From assembly GCA_003260075.1 (NCBI GenBank), contig QLIY01000135.1:62001-126000 (forward strand): a stretch of DNA of 64,000 nt, read 5' to 3'. Below the pieces are notes generated by a model, which searched no databases, was not told where the DNA came from, and was given only the letters and a program-made list of their open reading frames with translations. The translations under genes were made by a program, and so were the position numbers. Numbering within the stretch: position 1 is the first letter of the stretch; every line of letters begins with the position of its first letter. Origin of the DNA: Phallusia mammillata. Taxonomy: Eukaryota; Chordata; Ascidiacea; Phlebobranchia; Ascidiidae. Shown here in pieces: positions 14,601 to 25,063 of the stretch.

Positions 14601-17600
14601 ATTTAGATCCAAGTGTTTTTGGACAAAAATACTGACATGAATGATTTTAATTTACCTTCTTTTCGCAGCAAAATGTCCGAAGCAGCAGCTTGGTCTTCAC
14701 TTGTCTCTTCTAAACTTCTCTCTACGTTGTGGACGCAACAGAACAAAAATGTGTTATTTAAAACCACACATATTGCAATAACGTTTGACTGAAAAATAAT
14801 AACTTGGATTGATAGCCCACCCGGCGCATTCCAGACAAAACAAAGACACATTATTAGTCAACAATGCAAGTTATTTGCTAGCAACAATGTCATTGGTTTC
14901 GTGTATTTGCTTGTGCTTCTGCATATAGTGTACATTTTCACTCAATCTAAATTCTTCTTAAGTAACCGTTAAATGCAGCATAAACTGATCGCCAAAGGTT
15001 ACATTAAATGACGCACATGTGATGTAATTTGACAAGGTTTTTATTCATTGCTGACATAACCTCCAATTTCACCTTTGGGAGTGTTCCACCGGTATATATG
15101 AATAAATACATATATTTACACTGCCTTACTAGGTACCCATATGCTTTATTTTGCTGTGTAATGAGAACTCAAAGGGAAAACCGTCGCCGAAAACGCAGCT
15201 TGCAAATACCTGAATTGGCATTAAAGTCATAATACATAGATGACACTGGTAAATATACCTATGTAACAAGTGCGGTGTTACTTTGAATACGGAGTGCAAT
15301 ATACCCAGAACCGCTGACTATATGTATATAAATAATGGTAATCAATTTAAAACAACGGCCTATACGTCAGCTAATTTATTTATTTTATAACCTCAACAGT
15401 GCAATTGAACAGCATTAGTTATAAGTACGTTTAACCATGGTACATCATTTGTGAATTTTCGCATTGCTGCACTATATTGTATTTGTGTGTAGTGAAACAA
15501 AAGTACGCCAAAAAATCACAATTTTTAGGGCTAATTTTAGTAAAAAGCCAAGTTATCTATATATAACCGGCAGAATTTTTTTTAAACTTTAATACATATA
15601 GGCTATCTGTTTCATGAAGCGCTAAAAATAGCCCACAAGCACTGGGAAAACATCTAATCTTTCACTAAATCTAGAATCTTCGTTTTCAGTAAGTGTCAAA
15701 CTACCCAACACTAACTTAAATATCAACTAAAAGTTGGTATTTTACGGTATTCCTGTAAATCTATACCTTACTCGATCTGTAATACAACCCCGATTCTTCT
15801 AAGCATGACCTACAGAGGTTTTCATGCACAAGAATTTCAAGAAAAAAAAGCCTGTCCACCATTGAGAAAACACGAAAAAAACAGACGTTCGGAAGCACTC
15901 CTGTTGTTCGAAGTTTAAGGGGCAATGTTTGGTTTGAAAACTTATATGCAACCATGCGGATAGATTGGTCTGCTTTGACCTCAAGCTAGACTTGTTATAT
16001 GTCTATGCAACCACCACATGCCTTTTTTTGAATTGCCAAAAATTATTTGATGTAGACCTAACATACAGATACCACCGCATAAAACGTAAATATTTTGGAT
16101 GATTTTAACGTATTGATTGATCTGTATTGACAATGGTTTAGAATTTATACTATTTCTACCTGAAAAGCATTGATTACACAACAATTATAAAACAGAAATG
16201 GATTTTTTTGGGCTCGTTCGGGCCTAAAAACTAAGAAATGATCGATTAATACTGTTGTATATTTAAATCGTTTAAGTCATAACTAAACATAAACTAAACC
16301 TTATAATTTGAATGAAATGAACAAGCTTCAGAAAATTTCTGACAACCAAAAAGCGTTTAGCATGATCACTAAAGCGTGCTAACATTCAAAACCGCTAAAA
16401 CGTCAAAAGTTTATGCATAAATGGCAGGGAAACCATATGGGTTACAGTTGACATAGCATGTAACCGCATAAACTTCCCGTTAGCGCAGTCATTCGCAAAA
16501 CGGCCATCAATCAGGGTAAACATGGATGTACCCACGTTTTGTAACCGGCTAAAGCAGGCTGTAACATGATTGGCTTGTCAATTTCGCACGACCTTCCCTG
16601 TCCAGACTCCAATGCCCCTTTTGTCAACCCATCAAAACACTCGCTTCAACCCATGATTCTTCAAATTTTGAAGCTCATGCACACTTAGACACATAGTTTG
16701 AAAACTGACTTTTGGCTTATTTAAATACATTTTTCTTGCTTCTACAAACGCTTTATTGCGTTTTACAATTCCGAATGGCCTACTGACCGAAACATTTCAC
16801 TAAAATTTAAAGTTTTATTTACCATGCACTTAGGAAACTACCTTGCGTTGGGTTAAAGGGACTAATGTTTTGATAAACGTTATTTTAAATAGCTTAGCGG
16901 ACGCCAAGCATGTAATCACTTTAAACGTTGGCTTTAGTCTAGTTTAGCTAACAGTGCTTACAAAATCATTGCGTTTACTAAACAAAGATCAAAAACTGAA
17001 AAATGCACACAATTTGGAGGTATTAACGTCTCAAACTTATAAGCAAAACATCGAAATTTAGTTACCCCACAAATTGTAAAACTGCTATCTCAGCGCATTT
17101 TATCGGAATTCGTTCATAATAAGCATCAAATTTAAACTAATACCTGTCAAGAATCCATAATAAACAAAAAAAATTAGCACAGCTAACAGCAAGCAAAAGT
17201 ATATCTTTGCTAACCAATACAACTTCTTCAGTCTGTAGCCTACATTGCTTCATATAACATCACGTTATAGTTGGGTTTCAGTATTATCAGCTACGGCCGG
17301 AAGACGCTCGTCATATCCATCAATCATAGTTACTGCTCTTATAGCCGTAACCCCGAACTGGTGTAATTAAATAAACGCTAAAAGCCTTAAACCGAAACTG
17401 CTAAAAGCGTGTACTGGAGACTTGTGACGTAATAATATAGAATCTAGGTTGCAATGACTTGGACCACAGAAGTTAATTAAATCATAAATTTAATAATTCG
17501 GCTTCTAAAACAGTTTTACTTCAACAAATTTTGGTCCCAGATAGTATTTCCCTTAACTATCAGGCATAATGAAACGTAACATAATTGGAAGATTGTAGTT

Positions 17601-19830
17601 TTGAAAAATGTCATCCATAAATTGACGGTCTCATTACATAAAAGCTTTCAAAGTGAAGCATTTCTCTGTGGAATTGGTCTAAAAACCCATCTAATTTTCT
17701 ACACTTTTACATTTTTAAATTTTGGTTAAACCTTAGCGGCAATAATGAAACAATAATTGCTAAATTCAAGATGCCATTTGGCACAACCTTTTTCATACAT
17801 TGTGACACACTAGCGATTTTTACCGAATTACCGAAACTAGCAAACCCCTCCAGCCTAAACACCAATGTTTTTACCTCACTGTGTGGCTTGGCACAGCTGC
17901 ACCTGTTCAGTTCTTGATGGAATGTTGATGATCCATTGGACATACGCAATGTTGACAACTGATAGACTTTTCTCGGTATATTAGCGGAAAGCGTTGCCAT
18001 ATCCGACAGCTATAGCTTCATTTACATCTACATATGTGCGCGAATTTGTACAAATTGGCCTGCGCTCACATGAAGCAAAGGTTTCACGTACTGAATGGCC
18101 ACACACTGTTTAACATAAGCACTGATTTAAAAGATATGTTCGGAACTAACAAACATACACCACAAAACTGCGTTTATGCGACTTAATTTATCTACAAGAC
18201 TTTTGATTTGTTCGCACCAATGAATTGATTCGTTACTTTATATTCAACAGGTGCATATAATATTCGTTGGCGCCAGTATTTACCGTAAGTCAAAAAATAA
18301 TGCAGATAGTCACTGAATTCATTTTTGAGATTGTGAAATATAATCTGACGTCGTGACGCTATACTACCTACGTATCGTTGGCAACATGACGTCATGCAAT
18401 AACGATTCAAACAGGCATAGTAAAAAGACACGAAACCTTTGAAAAATCTTCCGACTAAAATTAGTTGGGAATGCCCTAACAAAATATCTTTTACGCGGAT
18501 TGCTACCTAAGTACAGTAAACTTGGGAAAATTGCACTTTCTAAATCTTCTAATCCGGAATTTTTACGTTATAATTGCAAATGTGTATATCAAACCATGGC
18601 TACTTGTTACACTGCATATTTATCGCCACTGTTTATAAAATTAGAGCGAAGACACTCGATTAACTGACTGCCATTAAAACAGCAGACATGACGTAACAGT
18701 CAGTTGTGCAGTTTATCCCAATCAATGCCAACAACATACATTACATTGTATCAATATATATTTTTTATCGTTATTGGGTGGTTACTGATCCCAATTAAGG
18801 TGATTAGTATCAACCATTGTATAGATAAGTTCTAAAAAAAATGATATCGGTTCGTCCTGATCAGTGCTGGATTAAGGGTCTGCTGGCCTGTAGGCACATT
18901 TTATAAGTGGCCCGAAAATCAGGGCTACCAACTAAAAAAATAGAATTATCAGTGTTGCAAAAGCATTGTCACAAAGATCGTTGTTGTAAAGTGGCCTGGA
19001 TTTTTGACTGGCCTGTAGGCACGTGCTTACTTTGCCTAATGGTTAATCCAGCACTGGTCCTGACCTTCGCGGTTTACTGTGTATTGGAAAGCTTTGTTTT
19101 GTGGCAGTTACGCCATACGCTGGCGTCTATACGCACTTATTGTAACTTATAAACGATTTTTTGACACCAAAGCAACGTCTGTGATGCCTTTAGACTTGTA
19201 TAAAAACACCCTTTCTCTATGATGTATATAGAAATGTCCTGGATTGGACGTTAAAGCAAACCAATACCAATACTATGTCCGTAAACCAGTGGTTCTCAAT
19301 TGTGGTCCATGGAATTTGGCGATAAACTGTTGATGATTGCATATTACATATTGATAGAGGGTCAAAATGATAGTTGTTGGTAATTTTATCTTACTTTTTG
19401 CAAATCGGTTTTAAAGAATTATGTTTCAAGCCTAAATGCTTGTGTGTGCTAATTACTCCAATCTTGCCCCAAAATGGAACTGTCCCGGATCTTATTTTTA
19501 CTATAGGCCGGTGGGCAATTGCCTGAAACGAGTTGAGAACCACCGCCGTAAACAAAAGAACTAACCTGATGGTGTTCCAGAAGGCGACTTGGCCAATTTT
19601 TTCCTCGTGGTGTTGGGCGGCGTGGCAAGAAACAAAGTGGTAAGGGTGTTTCTACGGGATGAGTTGTGGTCACATTGCACGATGTTGATATTACCAAGAC
19701 TTCCACTGCGACCGTGCGGCGAAGTTGGGCCAGTAAACCTGAATACTGGCAGCGGGATAAACGTAGGAGCCTGTCTTCCTGCTTCTCGCTGCAAAGTAGT
19801 ACGTTGCCTTAAAACAGCCCATTTGTCCAT
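1466..19830 (-). CDS. TRPC-like: TRPC-family cation channel, N-terminal part (3' exons beyond left edge)
   Basis: Ten exons on the minus strand join with consistent phases: 19830-19566, 14721-14656, 13706-13589, 12341-12265, 9559-9356, 8719-8521, 4607-4460, 3991-3836, 2694-2575, 1657-1466, about 515 codons. The order matches TRPC channels (receptor-operated, Ca2+-permeable plasma-membrane channels): ankyrin repeats with the typical NCVD and GDAL motifs, the coiled-coil DP..A..L..EL linker, the KF..KDFV segment, then GLLFPFLSL..I.APQSAVG leading into the first membrane helices. The ~170 residues before the ankyrin domain are longer than in vertebrate TRPC1/4/5. The conserved stretch between the ankyrin repeats and the DP motif (RPH, CxC, LASP) was not found; an N gap lies in that intron. 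The pore and EWKFAR region would be to the left of base 1. Subfamily (TRPC1 versus 4/5) is not resolved. Confidence 0.85.
2909..3127. mobile_element. MITE with ~45-bp terminal inverted repeats
   Basis: The left end (2909-2953, starting GCAGACAGTGCACACTG) and the right end (3083-3127) are inverted copies over about 45 bases with one clear mismatch. They enclose ~130 bp without coding capacity. No obvious target-site duplication was seen. It lies in the TRPC intron between exons 8 and 9. Confidence 0.6.
3467..3683. repeat. Near-perfect 100-bp palindrome (foldback) with 17-base loop
   Basis: The left arm 3467-3566 (AACTGAGAATGGAAAGCATT...) is repeated in reverse complement at 3584-3683, with no mismatch seen over 100 bases and a 17-base spacer. 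Part of the arm is related to single-copy sequence at 55420-55500, so it belongs to a dispersed family. It sits in the intron between TRPC exons 8 and 9, so the pre-mRNA could form a long hairpin. It could also be an inverted assembly join. Confidence 0.85.
3836..4607 (-). CDS. TRPC-like gene, exons 7-8 (linker/coiled-coil segment)
   Basis: Exon 7 (4607-4460) encodes DPLNASMDLFNELHQLAQRE followed by ..EEAYCSMADGCETFALQLLQ. This aligns with the TRPC stretch that begins DP and runs through ELSKVE, YEEL..QC..FAKDLL. Exon 8 (3991-3836) continues with EVRSASELADLMQYD, matching the ARSSREL..IL pattern, then an acidic insert. The exon 8 donor is taken as GTAAAT after EKV; GTTGTA three bases earlier is also in phase. 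The exon 7 start is odd: its acceptor region, bases 4589-4627, recurs exactly at 6715-6753 beside the N gap. Confidence 0.75.
4231..4413. mobile_element. Pogo/Tigger-like MITE
   Basis: Inverted ends contain the ACCTCGGTTAATCCGGAT-type sequence, with CGCCTAATTCGGAC in both arms. The same family occurs at 7643-7800, 9842-10025, 42047-42230 and 51487-51781. CAGTAAACCTCGGTTAAT termini are typical of pogo-type Tc1/mariner elements, and no transposase remains. Boundaries are approximate. Confidence 0.55.
6250..6362 (+). repeat. SINE-family fragment (Cics-like composite SINE)
   Basis: Contains GGCGTACTGTGATTTATA, then GCCGTGATCGCTGG.CTGCA.GAACGCTTCAGGGCTGATC and a TTTATGTTCATCTT end. This 110-base tail recurs at 8796-8964 (inverted), 12390-12500 (part), 25463-25560, 36670-36775, 45270-45430 and 46020-46165. 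Confidence 0.6.
6715..6753. repeat. 39-bp exact copy of the TRPC exon 7 acceptor region next to an N gap
   Basis: Bases 6715-6753 equal 4589-4627 exactly, which spans the putative acceptor and first codons of TRPC exon 7. The copy lies inside a MITE (6679-7148) and stops six bases before the run of Ns at 6759-6797. This is most simply a contig end misplaced by the assembler. Confidence 0.7.
6759..6797. other. Assembly gap (39 Ns)
   Basis: A run of unknown bases in the TRPC intron between exons 6 and 7, the interval where the conserved RPH..CxC linker exon of TRPC channels would be expected. Single Ns also occur at 10686 and 48058. Confidence 0.99.
7643..7800. mobile_element. Pogo/Tigger-like MITE, degraded
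   Basis: GGTTAATCCGGATATG at the left and TTTAAACCGAGGTTTTTC at the right are inverted ends. The GGCGAAGATCCGGATTAACC core is shared with the copies at 42047 and 51487. Confidence 0.5.
8092..8475. mobile_element. Possible hAT-like element with GCTCGG-rich palindromic interior
   Basis: It starts AGGGATGGGCCGAGCGG and holds repeated GTGCTCGG motifs and the inverse CCGAG motifs at the right (8410-8440). A fragment of the same sequence is at 28800-28877. Boundaries are uncertain. Confidence 0.35.
8521..9559 (-). CDS. TRPC-like gene, exons 5-6 (ankyrin-repeat domain)
   Basis: Exon 5 (9559-9356) carries VNCVDSLDRTALSLA, and exon 6 (8719-8521) carries GDALFYAI..EYIETIELLL and GLTPFMMAAHKNNYKIL. 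These correspond to the TRPC ankyrin repeats (human TRPC1/4 have NCVD or NCID, GDALL or ADALL, and ILAAH.NNYEI at the same places). The domain faces the cytosol and helps tetramer assembly. Exon 5 ends in GTAAGT and exon 6 in GTGAGT. The intron between them contains a SINE copy at 8796-8964. Confidence 0.9.
8796..8964 (-). repeat. SINE-family copy, inverted
   Basis: Reverse complement of the tail described at 6250 (GAACATAAATTCATAACTGG at its start), followed by the ATTGAAGGCGTTATACCGAATCAG-type arm and ending in GGCTGGAAAAATCTAGC. It lies between TRPC exons 5 and 6. Confidence 0.6.
9842..10025. mobile_element. Pogo/Tigger-like MITE
   Basis: It begins CAGTAAACCTCGG and ends CCGAGGATTACTG, with TTCGCCTAGCTCGGAC and the matching inverted arm between. 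No coding capacity. Confidence 0.6.
10634..11601 (+). mobile_element. hAT element remnant with BED-finger fragment
   Basis: CAGGGGTGGCCAAACTGCGG occurs at 10634 and again at 10888. The inverted mate ends at 11601 (GGCCACCCCTG). The frame 11208-11417 encodes a ~69-residue protein with the order C-x2-C...H-x4-H (CLICQASLNHYKTSNLKLHY...), the BED zinc finger found at the N-terminus of SCAND3/GTF2IRD2-type hAT transposases. It stops right after the finger, so no catalytic domain remains. The double left end and the N at 10686 suggest nesting or a join. Confidence 0.7.
11785..12260. repeat. Diverged ~145-bp tandem repeat, about 3.3 units
   Basis: Units start at about 11787, 11934, 12080 and 12224, each opening TATTTGAATAAGGTTCTGAA or close. 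They share ATTACTTTT.GATA, GACAAAATTTTTGATGGGG and GAAACACTGATTTAA.TTTTT. The last partial unit runs into the splice donor of TRPC exon 4 at 12264. Confidence 0.7.
12265..14721 (-). CDS. TRPC-like gene, exons 2-4 (N-terminal extension)
   Basis: Three short exons (14721-14656, 13706-13589, 12341-12265) have good acceptors (CGTAG, TTACAG, TTGCAG) and donors (GTAAAT, GTAAGA, GTAAAT). Together they encode about 87 hydrophilic residues with acidic, Ser-rich and basic patches, including a KRKRPEHD stretch that could be a phosphorylation or localisation signal. Exon 4 was needed to restore phase between exon 3 (phase 2 out) and the first ankyrin exon (phase 1 in), which is what makes the set convincing. 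No family match is known to me for this segment. Confidence 0.6.
12390..12500 (-). repeat. SINE-family copy
   Basis: Carries AATCACAGTACGCCAGGCC, ATTGAAGGCG.TATACCGAATCAGCC.GTCACC and GGCAAGGCGTAGGC. This is the arm region of the composite SINE best seen at 45815-46165. It lies just upstream (minus-strand sense) of TRPC exon 4. Confidence 0.55.
13880..14125. repeat. Dispersed repeat with TTCGGGCCTAAACGG core
   Basis: Shares CTTTCGGGCCTAAACGG, AAAAACGATT.GGTTCGGG and a TAACCCAACAGCCCGAAAACG stretch with 51060-51440. Weaker copies are at 34400-34560, 43665-43810 and 62450-62640. It is probably an old non-autonomous transposon. Confidence 0.4.
17880..18000 (-). CDS. Possible alternative first exon of the TRPC-like gene
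   Basis: An ATG at 18000 opens a 40-codon frame (MATLSANIPRKVYQLSTLRM and on) that reaches a GTGAGG donor at 17879 in phase 1, the phase needed to splice onto the exon at 14721. A GTAAAA six bases further would end in phase 0 and not fit. This would give the channel a different N-terminus from the exon at 19566-19830. There is no independent evidence for transcription. Confidence 0.3.
19287..19545. mobile_element. hAT MITE with perfect 8-bp target duplication
   Basis: Ends are CAGTGGTTCTCAA and TTGAGAACCACCG. The 8-bp CCGTAAAC flanks both sides (19279-19286 and 19546-19553), the target-site length of hAT transposons. It sits in the first TRPC intron right next to the splice donor. Confidence 0.8.
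19566..19830 (-). CDS. TRPC-like gene, first coding exon
   Basis: The reading frame opens at ATG 19830 (MDKWAVLRQRTTLQREAGRQ) and runs 88 codons plus one base to a GTTAGT donor. The phase-1 end matches the phase-1 acceptor at 14721. The encoded segment is rich in Ser, Thr, Pro and Arg, looks disordered and cytoplasmic, and resembles no part of vertebrate TRPC proteins that I know. A 259-bp hAT MITE (19287-19545) sits about 20 bases into the following intron. The assignment rests on phase continuity and the lack of other candidates, so the link to the channel is inferred. Confidence 0.55.
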
Positions 19831-20244
19831 GCTTGCTTGGTAGACACTGCGTCAAATGGACTGGTACACTACGGCGATTAGTGAAAACTGACTTGAGCGT
19901 CAAGATTAGGACATTTGAGTCAGTTTTGTGACTAAGTAATTAAATTAACGGCGCCGACAGTTTTTGAGCCAATACAGGATTACTGTAACTCGACGCTTTA
20001 AGCATAAAAGCATGATGCTTGAAGCGTCGTTTGCGTTGGTATGTGTTTGTCAGGCGTTTGTCGCTGTGATTGACCTGTGAAAATGCGAATGGTACAAAAA
20101 ACCCGACTTATGGAATTACACTAATATCTACAAATGAGTGACCACTTTGGAACACTTTGTATGGTGAAAATTGGCATAAACTTTAAATACCTTAGCTTAA
20201 TGCTTAGCAATGGTTTAAATTCATTTGACGAAAAATGCCGTACA

Positions 20245-20720
20245 ACAGCAGTAATATTGTTAGCAGGGAGTCGAACCGGAACTGAAACGGAACTGCAAAC
20301 TGGTTTTTGGGTAGCTTCCATGCTTAATGCCGTAAATTACAATTTCAAAAAAACGAACCTGACCTTATGTTTTGCCGTAGAACCAGTTAAAATGCAGACT
20401 GTATTATTTTTTGGGAATTACCACGGCAAAAAGGATTGATTTCAGAACAAGTTACTGAAGAATACGCAAAAAACAGCTATAAGGCGTGTCAAAATGACGA
20501 AATATATATAGTGTTGCGCAGCGTTCGGTCAAACGGTTTCAAAACAAGCAAACCAGCTCGAACCAGGTAATTTAATTGCTCACCTGGAACAAAACCGGAA
20601 CTCATAAATACATATCTTGTGAAACATAAACCGTATCCGAGCCCCCCCAAAACAAAAAAATAATAGTCAACCTGAACCGAACCGAAACCCTCACGACAAA
20701 CGGTTCTCTCTCGCCAATAG
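20245..20720. mobile_element. Possible palindromic hAT-like MITE
   Basis: Left AGCAGGGAGTCGAACCGGAA and right-hand ACCGAACCGAAACCCTC-type sequence are loosely inverted, with many GAACCGG motifs between. A 101-codon frame across it has no recognisable product. Confidence 0.3.
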
Positions 20721-21377
20721 TAATAGCAAATATGGTTGTTTGTGACCATCTGGCAAAATCGTGCAGTGACTGCACCACATTGGTTAAACGCACACACCTA
20801 AACGTGGAGCAACATCAACGCTTCATGAACTTGTAATTTTCCTAATTGGTCCAGATTTGCCGATGCGTAAAGTTTATGTAGTTGCAGCTGGCCAAATTAC
20901 GTTTAGATTCGGATGTAGGTTAGTCCCTAATTGCGTTGAAAGCCGCAAAAACTGTTTCCAAAATTTTACGCAGTCTGCTTACAAAGCCACGTTTACGAGG
21001 TTGAGGGTTTGAAAATATTGTTGTAAAAACTTACAGGACAACCTTTAAGGATTAGGTAACACAGGGGTTGAAAGAGGTTTGTAATATAAGGATGGTTAAC
21101 ATCAAAGGTGTAAATGTAAAACACGCTGAGGACAAATTTGATGACGTTTTATGTGTTCAACTTACCAAAACGTTTTGTTTGTCGGAAATACTGCTTGTGT
21201 CATAGTACTGTTATTAAAAAGTCAAATTAAAGCAATCATAACCAAGCACAAACGACGTAAAATCGATATGCAAATGTAAAAATCAATATTTTCTGCCAAA
21301 GTATATCTCCTTATAGTACAAATTTATTTTGAGCCGTTTACCATAAAATGTCATTTGTCAAAAAGTATCATTTAAGG

Positions 21378-21695
21378 CAGTGGTTCCCAACCTTATTTGT
21401 TACATTCCTCCCTTCGCCCATTTTCGAACTATTCATTCCTCCCCATAAGAAGAAAAACAAATATAACATAAAACATTATAGCAATTTGAAATAGACCTTA
21501 TCGTTAGGGATGTCCATTCAGAATCCTTTACCAAATGTGAACCGGGTCCAAATTATAATGGACATAATAATGTATATACAAAAATATTCTGTAACATTTC
21601 CAATGTAATTTTTTTGGTAGTTTTTGTGAAATTCCTCCCCTGAACACAAAAAAATCCTCCCTAGGGAGGAATTCCTCCCCGGTTGGGAACCACTG
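21378..21695. mobile_element. hAT MITE with perfect 8-bp target duplication
   Basis: It starts CAGTGGTTCCCAACC, ends GGTTGGGAACCACTG, and is flanked on both sides by ATTTAAGG. TTCCTCCCC motifs occur in both arms. No coding content. Confidence 0.85.
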
Positions 21696-23071
21696 ATTTA
21701 AGGTTTAGTGTTACACGAGCTTTACAGACAAGGTTAACTAATCAAGGGTCCTGAAAAAAGTAGGTCGCGACCCGAATATAGGTCCTGATATATCATCTAC
21801 TTTGGGTGGCGAAAAATTGGTGTATACTATAGGACACATTTAAATTTTGGTTTATGGTTTACTTAACTACAAGAATGCAAATGTAATTCAAGGTACTTAA
21901 TGTAGATGTTGCTGTTCGCTCTTTACTGACATATTTTTCGTTACCTTGTTTTTTTAATAAATTGGTCACAATTAGTTGCTTTTATGATTTTTGTGTGGAT
22001 TTTTTGGTAATTTTGCCCCCAAAAGTGTTTGTGGAGAGTGGACACCTGGAATAATGCACTATAAGCTCCCATTCGGAGGGCAAAGTCCAATCAAATTTAG
22101 CCATAGAAGGCATGTCAATAGATTACGTAATAATGTTACCTGTCTGATGTCTTCATGTGATCCGAAGCTCAGACCCTGGCTCACAGTAGCCAGCCGTGGC
22201 ACTTTATTTTGACTCATTTTGAAATGGTTTTCGTTTTCCAGCTACTGTTAAGATTTGTACACATATTTCCTATGGCAAGCCACCAAATGCTGACACATGA
22301 AAATAAATTACAGCATTTATTAGTAATAACGGAATTTGAATCAAGTAAAACAACACACGTTACTAGTGTTTAGATTCTTTACAAAAATGAGTTTGAAACA
22401 AAACTGTTTACAAAATAGTTTTGGCATCGAATGTTTATCAATTGTTAAGTTTTGTTCGGTCATAACCGTTGCAAATTGCGCAACAAGAGCAAGAGAAAAA
22501 AGAGAAAAGTAAGAAACAAATAGTGAGCAAATGCGCTCATTGGTAAAAGGCTTCAATTGTGAATGACGCATCCCTCAAGTTCGGTGTTTGTATTTCGAAT
22601 GAGAGAGACGGACAATTAAGAACTGTCAACCAACATTTTGACATTTTGTTGGCTTTTTTGCAATTCTAACTTCCCATGCAGACAAGGTGCAGGCTTTCCA
22701 CCATCTTAATATCGTCCTAATATTGTTGTCTACTGTCTGCTATATGTCACATCACACAACATATTTTTGAAACATAATCGTCATGTAACCAGTCGAAATT
22801 AAAGCTTTTTTACAAATGATAAACTAGTTCAGTAAGAAATACATGGGTTGATAACACGGAAGAAGCAAAAATAGCTTTTTCTAAAAAGCTTTTAAGTTAT
22901 TATTTATCAATTAGATAAAACTCGGGGTCAACTTTTACACACTTTTAGGCCATGTTTGAGTTTCGGTTTGACGATCAGTTGACCGCAATTGTTTTTACCT
23001 AAGGCTGCAACTCAACGACAATGGGCGCTATGGTGGACCGCACAAGAATCGAACGTGTTTGTTATTAAAAC

Positions 23072-23555
23072 TAGAGATGTACCGAATATTCGGTTTGCCG
23101 AATTTATTCGGCCGAATCGGCCACTTTTGCAAAGATTCGGTTTCGGCCGAATAATTTGTTGCGATTCGGCCGAAACCGAATCTTTTACGAACACACATTT
23201 AAAGCGTTAAGCGTATCTTTTCTGCTTATTACCAACGAAAATCTCGTCAATCATTATATTTTTTTAACACATTGACGCTTTTCCCACTGCCGACAAAAAA
23301 ATCAGTAATTCATTGTCGGGTTGGCAATCATGCTTGAGGCAATGTTAAACCCCACAGAACTAAAATAAGGACGAAACACCACCATTCTGCACTAATTGCC
23401 TGGTAGATAAACTTATGTTTTCATGTCAAACGCGTAGGGTACGACTTCGCGTGACGTCATAAATGATTCGGTTGATTCGGCCGAATTTATTCGGCAAAAT
23501 CGCCGAATATTCGGTTTCGGCCGAATCGAAATTTAGCCGATTCGGTACATCAGTA
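23072..23555. mobile_element. hAT MITE with TTCGGCCGAA-rich arms
   Basis: The ends TAGAGATGTACCGAATATTC and the inverse CCGATTCGGTACATCAGTA are inverted, and the 8-bp ATTAAAAC is present on both sides (23064-23071 and 23556-23563). Repeated TTCGGCCGAA motifs make the arms self-complementary. This terminal sequence type is common to hAT MITEs in many animals. Confidence 0.85.
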
Positions 23556-24470
23556 ATTAAAACACACAACTTAAAAAAATCTTGCGGTTCACTAAGCTTC
23601 TTGCCATTGACCAAAAAGTCAAGCCTGCAGCATAAAGTGCTTCTGTTTACATAGAGAAACTTGATATTTCTTTAAATTGCCTAAATAATGCAAAACCATT
23701 TATTTAAACAAACTGGGCTAGTATTAACACATTTTTTATTTTTGCTTCAATTTTCAATTTCTGTCCTTTTTAAGTCAACTAATTTAAACGTCCAGACATG
23801 ATTTATGTTTTACGCTCAATTTACACGTTTTGTACACTACCCTATCTCGACTACTTTTGTTTCCGTGCACTTGAAGCTAAATCATCCTGAGCAAGATTGT
23901 TTTTCCCACTGCCGATCTCATTCAACCTTAGCCTAAAAAGCAAGGTCCGCTTCGGTCAATTTGAGAAGTCGGAGATTGCATTACGTTGATAACACTTGTC
24001 TGCACTTACATGCCTAAATAATTCATCTCGAAAATGATTCTATGATGTTTGGCAAATTGGACCGTGCTCCCTATTTTGTGACTTCTTTTAGCACGACTGC
24101 GCTTTTTTCCCGGCTCAAACGAATTTCTTTCGCATAAATTTTACATCTACCCATACAGTCGACAGTCACTAATGGCGGAAGCTTATATATTACACCTGAC
24201 ACTGTTGCTATTCATATTTCTACAACACAGCTCTAATTTACATGCAAGCGTAATTCATGTTTTTATCTTATAGGTCTAAATTTTCAATGAAGCCTTTGCA
24301 GTTTTAACTCTAAACAGCATTTTGTTGTTTAAGAACCAAAATGTTACGCAACGGTGTTTCTCCTAATATTTTATTTATGTTACGGTTTTGTATAGCACAA
24401 AAACTTTAATGATACCAGTATAAAAGAAATATTTTCCTTTTGGAAACACAAAGGCTACATCCGCCCAGAA

Positions 24471-25063
24471 CAGGGGTCGCCAACCCGCGGCTCCGGAGCC
24501 GCATGCGGCTCTTTGATCCCTCTTATGCGGCTCAGTTTTTTAATTTACCCAATGTTGTACATTTGAATAAAAATTATGTGACGATTATGCCGAACACGAA
24601 AATTGAAGCGCAGTAGCATGACTGTACTCGCTTGTTGTAGTTACCTGCAACCCCATCTCTATACCATCAAACAGTCTGAAAGTCTGAAAGAGGCAAACTG
24701 GCGGCGCGCAGGTTAATACGCAATATGAGACAATACTATTTTTGTTTGCAGTGTGTGTGCGCGCGTAACAATAGCTCTTTGTTAATTGTTACGTAACAAA
24801 CGCGTTAACAAAGGAATACAAATCTGCAAAAACAGAATATGCAACGCTACGTAAAGTTGTTTTCTCTGCTGACGAGACTAGTATACCAGTGTGTCTAATA
24901 TGCAATGAAACACTAGCTAACAACAAAAAGTCGAATGTCATAAGACTAAAAACGTTTTGCATTTTATTTTAAATTTTAAAACGACTTTGTGGCTCCCAGT
25001 GTTTTTTTACTACGTGAAACTGGTCCGAGTGGCTCTTTGAGTAGTAAAGGTTGGCGACCTCTG
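24471..25063 (+). mobile_element. hAT remnant with a second BED-finger fragment
   Basis: It begins CAGGGGTCGCCAACC and ends GGTTGGCGACCTCTG, flanked by GCCCAGAA and GCCTAGAA. Inside, about 24820-24975 translates to ..FSADETSIPVCLICNETLAN.., the same finger family as at 11208 but truncated before its histidines. It is an internally deleted derivative of the same transposon lineage. Confidence 0.7.

Larger units (their letters stand above)
14722..19565. other. First intron of the TRPC-like gene
   Basis: About 4.8 kb without a convincing exon except the possible alternative first exon at 17880-18000. A pair of related segments near 18870 and 19010 (GGCCTGTAGGCAC with CTGGATTAAGGG or its inverse) mark a small foldback repeat at about 18860-19060. 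The rest is AT-rich sequence with no feature I can support. Confidence 0.4.

Noticed and set aside
20134..20439. 101-codon plus-strand frame
   Set aside because: It overlaps a probable palindromic MITE and shows no protein-like features.
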